Below are positions 1 through 64,000 of a DNA stretch of 64,000 nt, piece by piece. Under the pieces are notes generated by a model. The model searched no databases, was not told where the DNA came from, and was given only the letters and a program-made list of their open reading frames with translations. The translations under genes were made by a program, and so were the position numbers. The stretch spans positions 51,573,742 through 51,637,741 of the forward strand of contig JALIGW010000005.1 in the NCBI GenBank assembly GCA_023053685.1, in the 5' to 3' direction. The first letter of the stretch is position 1, and each line of letters starts with the position of its first letter. Source of the DNA: Diadophis punctatus similis. Lineage: Eukaryota; Chordata; Lepidosauria; Squamata; Dipsadidae.

Positions 1-109
1 TTATTGCAATAAGGGTATTGCAGTAAGGATATGGCTAGCTGACGAGAGCTAAATAGCTTGAAATAGATCTATACTAGTCTCCCTTCATTTTCATTATCAG
101 CAAAAAATG
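1..109 (+). repeat. tRNA-related repeat family A, 3' part
   Basis: The segment carries the 3' hallmark of a family that recurs in this window: gctagctgacgagagc, then aaatagcttgaaatagat, then a tail reading agtctccctt followed by atcagcaaaaaatg. The same block occurs near 10700, 23520, 38250, 38900 and 39230, where a tRNA-like B box lies just upstream. Only the tail half is inside the window here. The full element is probably a tRNA-derived SINE; the family name is unknown to me. Confidence 0.6.
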
Positions 110-135
110 TATATATATTTATAAATATATATATT

Positions 136-211
<76 letters not shown>
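108..211. repeat. Compound AT/TG microsatellite
   Basis: An (AT)-rich stretch is followed by two (TG)n runs separated by tgtatgtatatg. It sits exactly between a family A tail on the left and an inverted copy of that tail on the right. Confidence 0.95.
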
Positions 212-250
212 GCATTTTTTGCTGATAAATGAACATAAAGGGAGACTTTA
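211..250 (-). repeat. Inverted copy of the family A tail
   Basis: The segment reads attttttgctgataaatg and then aaagggagact, which is the reverse complement of the tail at about 76-109. The pair could fold into a hairpin with the microsatellite as its loop. The same tail-to-tail arrangement is seen at 23626-23868. Confidence 0.7.
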
Positions 251-257
251 TTTATAG

Positions 258-1759
<1,502 letters not shown>

Positions 1760-1931
1760 CCTCTCCTGTCCCCTTCTCTCCTCAGGCTTGCCCCACAGAA
1801 TCCTCTCCTCCCCTTCTCTCCCTCAGGCTTGCCATACAGAAGCCTCCCTATCCTATCTCCTTCTCTCCCTTAGGCTTGCCCCACAGAATCCTCCCTTATC
1901 CTATCCCCTTCTCTCCCTCAGCCTTGCCCCA
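1760..1931. repeat. Minisatellite, four C/T-rich units of about 41-48 bp
   Basis: Four degenerate tandem units each contain a pyrimidine tract, ccttctctccctcagg or close to it, then cttgccccacagaat. Unit lengths differ because of small indels in cctatcctat. Each unit happens to look like a splice acceptor on the plus strand. It lies beyond the PLOD2 stop codon and on the opposite strand, so no splicing role is implied. Confidence 0.85.
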
Positions 1932-2148
1932 GTTATAATAAACTATTTCTGTGGTCATCAAATTGTTATAGCATGCAAAAAGATGCAAGTCTGATGTTGA
2001 AAATCACCTTAAAAATAACATTTACAATATAATATTGTGTTTGTTTTTATGCTGTGTAATTTGTATTTTCTCATATTGTAAAAAAAAGTTATACTCTATC
2101 AATTAGCATTCACCCACTATTCAGGGGTTTTATGCCCAAAACCCAGTT

Positions 2149-2383
2149 AGCACTTACACTTATATACCGCTTTACATTGCTTTACAGCCATCTCTAAGTG
2201 ATTTACAGAGTCAGCATATTGCCGCCAACAATTTGGGTCCTCATTTTACCCATCTCGGAAGGATGGAAGGATGAGTCAACCTTGAGCCTGATGAGATTCG
2301 AACTGCCAAATTGCAGGCAGCCAGCAGTCAGCAGAAGTAGCCTGCAGTACTGCACTCTAACCACTGCGCCACTGTGGCTCAGT
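2149..2383 (-). mobile_element. Sauria-type tRNA SINE
   Basis: On the minus strand the element starts with a tRNA-like head (gtggcgcagtggttagag as A-box region). A B box, ggcagttcgaatc, lies at 2295-2307. The body has the typical caaggttgactcatccttc and ggtaaaatgaggaccca, and the 3' end reads gcggtatataagt. In Sauria SINEs this 3' end is Bov-B-related, which allows mobilisation by that LINE. A second copy lies at 42020-42264. Confidence 0.88.
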
Positions 2384-2675
2384 TGAAGGTAAACTGAATA
2401 TATGTTGTTGAAATAGAGAATTTTTTTTCAGAATAGGGCAAAAATCAAGAAAACTATAATGTTGCATTTTTTTGAATGTCAACAATATTCTCTTGATAGC
2501 CTCCCCTTCCCGCCCCCACCATTCTTTTTGTGAGGGTCAATGGGGTTGCAGTGGTATCAGCCACTGCAATATTGCGGATAGAAACAAAACCCAGCAAAGT
2601 TCCTAGACCTATGAAAAACTTCAATTGCAGCCCCAATCCCCTTTTAAAACACTCTTCAAGTTATTGTTCGTTTAT

Positions 2676-2759
2676 GAATAGAATAGAATAGAATAGAATA
2701 GAATAGAATAGAATAGAATAGAATAGAATAGAATAGAATAGAATAGAATAGAATAGAAT
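2676..2759. repeat. (AATAG)n pentanucleotide microsatellite
   Basis: About 17 near-perfect copies of GAATA, directly joined to the 3' end of a CR1-L3 LINE. In snakes this LINE 3' end is known to seed AATAG microsatellites. Confidence 0.97.
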
Positions 2760-2895
2760 TCTTTATTGGCCAAGTGTGATTGGACACACAAGGAATTTGT
2801 CTTTGGTGCATATGCTCTCAGTGTATATAAAAGAAAAGATACATTTGTCAAGAATCATGAGGTACACCACTTAATGAAAATACAGAGACGAAGTA
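2757..2895 (-). mobile_element. CR1-L3 (Snake1-like) LINE, 3' end
   Basis: On the plus strand the block reads ctttattggccaagtgtg then acacaaggaatttgtctt and gcatatgctctcagtgta. The same block is present at 31067-31150 in the same orientation and at 16452-16571 reversed. The 3' terminus faces left, into the AATAG repeat, so the element is on the minus strand and strongly 5'-truncated. Confidence 0.85.
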
Positions 2896-4347
2896 CAAAG
2901 CCAAGCAGTTTCAGACAAATGTCTTCAGCTTGAAATATTTAAATAAATTATACTATTTCCTCCAGCTCTTTGAAGAATTTATCTCTTTGTTTTCTCAGGG
3001 ATTGATATTCATGTGCATTTGCTAATTTTTGCTTAAAAGCTATGGGTGATGGGGGAGGGGGAGGCATACAATAGCCTTTTGGTATTGTTGAAGTAGTTCT
3101 TATTTAATTTTTTAAAAATGGAATACATGTTTATGCCTGAACTACAGGCAAAACCATATTATTCACTGAATAATAACAAACTCCTTAAGGAGTCTCAGAA
3201 TAATATGAAGTATGTTGCTGAATGAACCATAAAAAAAACTCCTATACTCACTATGAAGTAGGAATGTTTTTTTAAAAACTATCTTATCCATAGAGGTTCA
3301 GTATAATGAAATTCCATAAACATCATACAGTGGTTGAAGCAAACATATCTGTTAAAGGATGATTGTTAATGTTTGAACACATTAAAGTTTTTTTTAACCA
3401 AAAAAACCCAACACCACCACCCCATCTGCTGTTGGTGTATGTGTGCGCGCGTGTATGTATTATATATATATATTAAAAAACCACACACACTAAAAACTTA
3501 TTTAAAATTTTTATTTACCTCAAAATATACGCACTTTAGCACCTCAGATTTGATTTCATCATCTTTTTCAAGTGAAACTTTTAAATTACAAACAGTAGGC
3601 ACGGCAGAAATATTTAAAACTGTTCCCTTAAAAAATAAAGGCAAGTCAAAAACCTGATTTATTTATTTATTTATTTTTAAGAACAACTTCAGCTTTTTGG
3701 TATCCTGAATCAACATTCAAGTACTTTTTTATTTAAGAGTAAAGAATTTGGTTTTTGAGGTTACTTGGTATTCTAAAGTTTTCTCAAAATGAGGGCTTCT
3801 ATTGTCAAGGCTGGAGTTTGTGCAAAAAGTTTGTTTAGAAAAGCTCAGGCCAATCAAAGAGCAAAGATACTTTCAAGTCAAGACTTTCTTTTCCGTTTTA
3901 AGGCACTTTAAAAAGTTTGTGAGTAAACCAGGCACAATTTTTGGGCCAATGCTTTGCCTTTATCTATAATGAACTTGATCCTAACAACAATATGAATAAT
4001 TATCATTTTTTTTTATTTTAAAAAATCAAGACATGCATTTGCTATTTAGACAATTACCAAATGGAAAACCCATATTAACACTTTTACAGAGTGACCACAT
4101 CAAGGACTTTCCACTCCTTTGAAACAGGAAGAAAAGTAAATTATTTTTATTTTATTATAGTTGCATTTCAAGGCTCAAAGCAGCTGTTTATAAGTACTGT
4201 TTTTTGTGTGCTGTTTGTTTCCCTCAAAACCTTAGCCCAAAATAAAGCAGCTGTCTAGAAGAAGCTTCTTTTGTCACTGTCTTCTGGGAGAAAAATTATA
4301 AATAAAAGTTTGTTGTATGTTGTCTCTGAATGGCCAGGAAAATAAAA
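2896..4347 (-). other. PLOD2: PLOD2 3' untranslated region and downstream flank
   Basis: Sequence 3' of the PLOD2 stop codon. Several minus-strand AATAAA hexamers (TTTATT on the plus strand) occur, for example at 4151-4156, 4012-4017 and 3729-3734, plus the (TTTA)n run near 3658-3680. The sequence does not decide which one is used. No second gene is visible. A short purine/CA stretch at about 3400-3490 is low complexity. Confidence 0.5.
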
Positions 4348-59981
<55,634 letters not shown>

Positions 59982-60287
59982 CTATTGAAGAAAAAAAGAG
60001 AAAATATTTGTTCTTGATTGATAAAACAAGATAGCTGAAAAATAAGGAACAATTGTGAAGTTGGCTAAACTCAACAACAGCTCATGTAATAAATCAAATT
60101 TTCATTTCATCTTCAATCATAACAGTAAACTAAGTTAATTTGTTTCATCAAAAGCTCAAAATGTAAGTTGACATCTGTTAAAAAACAGCATAAAAGAATA
60201 CTATTGAATAGAAATATGATATTATCCATTATCTAAATGACATTTTTATTTAATTATACAAATTATATATTTGTGAATCATGTATTA

Positions 60288-60404
60288 CACACCAGTCACA
60301 CAAGAGCAGCAAGGTATCCAAAAAGAGAAGCCACCTTCTGGTTGGGTGATTCAATTGTAAGGGATGTAAATTTAGGAAAGGATATGGAGGTTTTGAAAGA
60401 GGTC
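60288..60404 (+). pseudogene. Possible LINE ORF1 esterase fragment
   Basis: The frame reads KREATFWLGDSIVRDVNLGK then DMEVLKEVR. GDSIVRDV resembles the catalytic serine block of the SGNH-type esterase in CR1/L2 ORF1 proteins. The fragment ends where the L1 5' end begins, so the L1 probably inserted in it. Confidence 0.45.
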
Positions 60405-61884
60405 AGGTGTCGACTTCCGGGGGCGGGGCCATGGCGGTGCGAAGCTGAGAAGCAAACCGCTGCAACTTAGCTCGACTTTCTTCGTTTAGACTGCTGAAAA
60501 TCCGCAGCGTGGAGCCTCGTAGGGGCTAGCATGAGGAAGGGGAACATTGTGCGAGGACGGGAGGAGGTGCAAACCCCCGCCGAAGCAGATGGAAACCCCA
60601 AATCTGAACGAAGAAGAAACCAGCAAACTACGCTGGTCCAGAGGTATGGCCGCCTGAGCATACAGCAAGGAAGGGAGAGATAGAGGAACGGCAAAATATC
60701 TATAGATCATTGGAAATATCAGATCAAATTGGATTACAGTTTTTGTTTTCAGAGAACATTCCCTATGAGAAGAACATTCCCTATGAGAAGAGAACGATCG
60801 GCACTCCCGAAGGACAATTGAGCCTCCAAAAAAGAACTTAGCGGCGCCTTAGCGGCGCCTTAGCGGAAAGGAGCGAAAGGCGAGACAAAATAAAATCAAA
60901 TTAACGGACTGCTTTAAAGGGATACAATCCAGAAAGAACTACGGGACTACGGGAGAAACAGCTGATGGTGGAAAAAGGAACTTACGAGAAAGATTACATC
61001 TGAAATACTTTGAAATTAAAGGGGGGAAAAAAGAGAGAGAGAGAACTGTGACAATGACAATGCAATCTTCTAGAACGCAGACATCTTCAATAGACTGTAA
61101 AACAGAGATAGAAGATTGAAGACTCCCCCCCTTACAAGAGACACTTGTAAGATACAATATACAATACTTGATCAACTTGAAATTGAAAACTTTAATTTAT
61201 ATATTGATTAAACCTATAATTAGTAATATCCTGATATTTAAACTTACTAAAATTACCAAAATTAGTTAAAATTAGCAATACGTAGGTACCTAAGTAATTA
61301 CTATCACTGTTATTATTATATATTAGGTTTTTTTTATGGAAAGTAAGAAATAAGAAATAAGATTCTTAAAGGTATTAATAATAATTTGAATTAAGAAACT
61401 GAATTAAGGGAATTTATATATTTTTTTCTTTTTTATTATTACTGAATCTCAAACTATTTAGGTTGTTTAGGTTGTGAACTAACAATGATAGAAACTGCTA
61501 GTAAATATTTCTGATTTATATAATGAAAAGATAAGTTAAAAATAATAATAATAATAAGCTCTTGATAGAAATTTACAACATAGAAAATTGATGTTTAAAT
61601 GATTAAGAATTAATCCTTCTTTCCTATCTCCCTATCTCAAAATACGAATAATATTCTCCAATACTCTCCTTTATCGTACTTTAATGAATTCCTGACCTCC
61701 CTTTGATTTCTTTAAACTTTAGACTCTCTACTCCATTCCATTCTACCCTCTCCTTCTCTTTAGTAGCTAATAATATTAACCTCTACTCTCTACCTTAACT
61801 ATACCAAATATAAGGATAAAGTATAATGATAAGAATAGGGAAAAATATATGAAAGTGTGGAATAACTTTTTCAGCAGAGTGATC

Positions 61885-62958
61885 ATGTCAACAACAACTA
61901 CTGTGACAAAACCAATTAAGAAACCAACTCCGGTAACACCTTCAGCGACAGGGCAAAAACTGATTACAGAAATGGCAACTACTGAAAAACAAGGACAAAC
62001 ACCTTCACTACACACTATGCAGGCCACACTAGACAGAATACAAGAATTTATGATGACACAACAAGAAACAATGGTTAAAATGCAACAAACAATATTTAAC
62101 AACCAAGAACAGACTAATGAAAACTTTGAAGAAGTTAAGGGAAACATCAAAAAATTAGATAATAGAATGGAGGTAATCCAGGGAGTGGTAGCAAAACACG
62201 AACAACAAATTAAAAATTTAGAGGAAAAAACTGACATAACTGATAAAAAAATAGAGGAAACAGAAGAATCACTAAAAGCAAAAAACAAAGAATTGGAGGG
62301 GGCTATTGCCCTCCTCGAAATGGAGAAATCAGCATTCTACTTAAGGTTCCAAAACATACCAGAAGTGAAAGAGGAGGAGTTGCGTGAACAGGTAGTAGAG
62401 ATACTAGCGGAAGCTTTACAGGTAGAAAAAGAAGAAATAAATAGACATATAGATGAAATTTACAGAGTACAAACAAATTTTGCCAAAAGACACAAGTTAC
62501 CCAGGGAGGTACATGTACGATTTACAAAAAAAGCAATAAGAGACGAAATCTATAAAACCACGAGAACAGAACAAATACTACACAAGGAAAGAGAAATTAA
62601 TGTATTAAAACAAATCCCCAAACGAATAAGAGAAAAGAGAAGGGACCTACAATATTGCACTGCAAAACTAATAAGACAAGAAATTCCTTTTAGATGGTTG
62701 ATTCCGGAAGGAATCCTAGTGACATGGAAAGGGAAAAAAATAAAGATAGAAACAATGGAAGAAGCAGACCAATTTATTGAAACACATTTAGAAAAAGAAG
62801 GAGAGAGCAGTGCAGAGGGAGAGGGACAAAGTCAGGAAGAAAAAGAAATGATAGAAGAAATGGAGAGAATGAAAAGACAAGAGGGAGAGGGAGATAGGAG
62901 GATGAAAACAAAAGAAGTAAGGACTGCGAGACTAACAAGAGCAACGAGTAAAAAATAA
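61885..62958 (+). CDS. L1 ORF1 protein
   Basis: The likely start is the ATG at 61885 (MSTTTTVTKPIKKPTPV); an in-frame ATG at 61849 adds 12 codons. A basic N-terminus is followed by a coiled coil of about 90 residues (MMTQQETMVKMQQ to NKELEGAIALLEME). Then comes the RRM-like domain starting SAFYLRFQNIPEVKEEELRE, with EVHVRFTKKAIRDEI, and the C-terminal domain with IRQEIPFRWLIPEGI. The tail is acidic and then basic. The product would be a trimeric RNA-binding chaperone. The frame is intact. Confidence 0.9.
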   Translation: MSTTTTVTKPIKKPTPVTPSATGQKLITEMATTEKQGQTPSLHTMQATLDRIQEFMMTQQETMVKMQQTIFNNQEQTNENFEEVKGNIKKLDNRMEVIQGVVAKHEQQIKNLEEKTDITDKKIEETEESLKAKNKELEGAIALLEMEKSAFYLRFQNIPEVKEEELREQVVEILAEALQVEKEEINRHIDEIYRVQTNFAKRHKLPREVHVRFTKKAIRDEIYKTTRTEQILHKEREINVLKQIPKRIREKRRDLQYCTAKLIRQEIPFRWLIPEGILVTWKGKKIKIETMEEADQFIETHLEKEGESSAEGEGQSQEEKEMIEEMERMKRQEGEGDRRMKTKEVRTARLTRATSKK

Positions 62959-62959
62959 A

Positions 62960-64000
62960 ATGCAAAATCAAATTAAAATATTTTCAGTAAACATAAATGG
63001 AATCAATTCACCAATAAAAAGAAAACAAATACTCAATAGATTACAGAAACAAGGTTCAGATATTACATGTTTACAGGAAGTTCACATTAAAAAAGAAGAG
63101 TATAAGCTATTACAACAGCCCAAGATAGGTGATCTCTTTACATCCCTAGCCGACTCAAAGAAAAGAGGAATAGCACTATACATCAAAAATTGGTTAAGCC
63201 CCAAACAAATATACAGGGACATAGAAGGAAGAATACTCATAGTAGAAATTACCATCGATAAAACTAAAATATTATTAATAGCCATCTACGCTCCCAACAA
63301 TGGACAAAAAGAATTCTATGCAAAATTATACCAACAAATTATCAAACTAGAGAGAGAAAATATTTGCATAATTGGAGATTTCAATGCAGTAGTAGATGCC
63401 AAAGAAGATTATAAATCGGGATCAAAAAAAAATTTTTGAAAGGAAAATACTACCCAAAAACTTTTTTGAAATGGCGAATGAATTTAAAATAAAAGATATA
63501 TGGAGAGAAAGACACCAGAAACAGAACCAATATACATACTTTTCAAACCCACATCAATCCTGGTCCAGACTCGATATGGCCTGGTCAAATATAGAACCAA
63601 TTATAAAAATAGAGAGTGTAGAAATAGAACCAAACACCTGGGCGGATCACAATCCCATAGTAATTACAGTAAGAGGAATAAGTAAGGTAAGAAGAAGATG
63701 GATGATGAGCCAGAAAATAATAAAAGAAAAATAATTTAAACAATATATGGAGAAAGAATTAACTTTCTTCCTACAGGAGAATTGGAACGAAGATACATCT
63801 ATACAAAACATTTGGGACACTATGAAAGCATATATAAGAGGACTAACCATTGCCTACTCCATTAAAAAAAATAAAAACAAAAATAAACAAATTAAGGACT
63901 TACAAAACGAGATAGGGGAATTAGAACATAAATTACAAGAGACGCCACAAAATAAGGAAATAAAAGAAGAAAAGGAATTAATTAAACATAAAATAAATCT
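62960..64000 (+). pseudogene. L1 ORF2 endonuclease start, disrupted
   Basis: It starts one base after the ORF1 stop (TAA-A-ATG). MQNQIKIFSVNINGINSPIK, ITCLQEVHIKK, IYAPNNGQKEFY and IIGDFNAVVD are the APE-type endonuclease blocks. A frameshift lies in the A9 run near 63424-63432. The other frame continues with SWSRLDMAWSN and TWADHNPIVITV, the SDH-like endonuclease end. A TAA at 63732 stands before FKQYMEKELTFF, most simply CAA to TAA. The RT domain lies beyond the window. Confidence 0.88.

Larger units (their letters stand above)
60405..64000 (+). mobile_element. L1 LINE, 5' part (continues past window)
   Basis: It starts near gtcgacttccgggggcgggg, a GC-rich 5' UTR of about 1.4 kb containing short tandem duplications (gaacattccctatgaga twice, agcggcgcctt twice). 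ORF1 and the first part of ORF2 follow. It is antisense to PLOD2 in intron 1. ORF2 carries a frameshift and a nonsense codon, so this copy is not autonomous. Confidence 0.92.

Noticed and set aside
60000..64000. PLOD2 exon 1 in the right-hand part
   Set aside because: No minus-strand signal-peptide exon with a donor in the needed phase was found; most of the region is an antisense L1.

Overview
The window is vertebrate nuclear DNA, most likely from a snake (squamate reptile). The clues are AT-rich introns full of dinucleotide and tetranucleotide microsatellites, CR1-L3 LINE 3' ends that run into (AATAG)n tails, Sauria-type tRNA SINEs whose 3' half resembles Bov-B, L2, CR1 and L1 LINEs, and many short hAT-like inverted-repeat elements. 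No bacterial, plasmid or phage feature is present.

One host gene fills the window. It is PLOD2 (lysyl hydroxylase 2, procollagen-lysine 2-oxoglutarate 5-dioxygenase 2) on the minus strand. Nineteen coding exons, numbered 2 to 19 plus the alternative exon 13A as in human PLOD2, run from 59981 down to the stop codon at 4348. All boundaries keep the reading frame and have GT-AG splice sites, except the GC donor of exon 17. The joined exons encode 721 residues plus a split Asp codon. From memory of the 758-residue human long form, only the signal-peptide exon 1 is missing; it should lie to the right of 64000. The Fe(II)/2-oxoglutarate residues (H-x-D, distal His, Arg) are intact.

Layout, left to right. 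Positions 1-4347: downstream flank and 3' UTR with microsatellites, a minisatellite, a Sauria SINE and a CR1-L3 end. 4348-15683: exons 19 to 14, with an almost full-length L2 RT in intron 18, a nested L2/hAT/L1 block in intron 17 and a hAT MITE in intron 16. 15684-19196: intron between exons 14 and 13A, with a 720-bp fold-back MITE and a 79-bp perfect-ended hairpin. 19197-28307: exons 13A to 9, with CR1, L2 and an inverted tRNA-repeat pair around dinucleotide arrays. 28308-40675: exons 8 to 4, with CR1-L3, a second L2 copy and a 332-bp tandem repeat array split by a solo-LTR-like insertion. 40676-54870: the 14.2-kb intron 3, with four palindromic hAT MITEs, a Sauria SINE, CR1/L3-like LINEs, an L1 with an unexplained 5' end and a TA-flanked MITE. 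54871-59981: exons 3 and 2, a tRNA SINE, a hAT element, a large compound microsatellite and an internally deleted mariner with an uninterrupted 107-codon ORF. 60000-64000: intron 1, occupied by the 5' part of an L1 (5' UTR, ORF1, start of ORF2) in antisense orientation.

There is one working gene; everything else is intronic or flanking repeat DNA. The observations most worth a second look are the conserved cassette exon 13A with its weak donor, the GC-AG intron, two hAT MITEs that used the same 8-bp target consecutively, the solo-LTR-like insertion that dates a tandem array, long inverted L2 copies around exons 7-18, and the mariner N-to-C-terminal fusion ORF 62 bp from a splice donor. All assignments come from reading the sequence and remembered family features; no database search was run.
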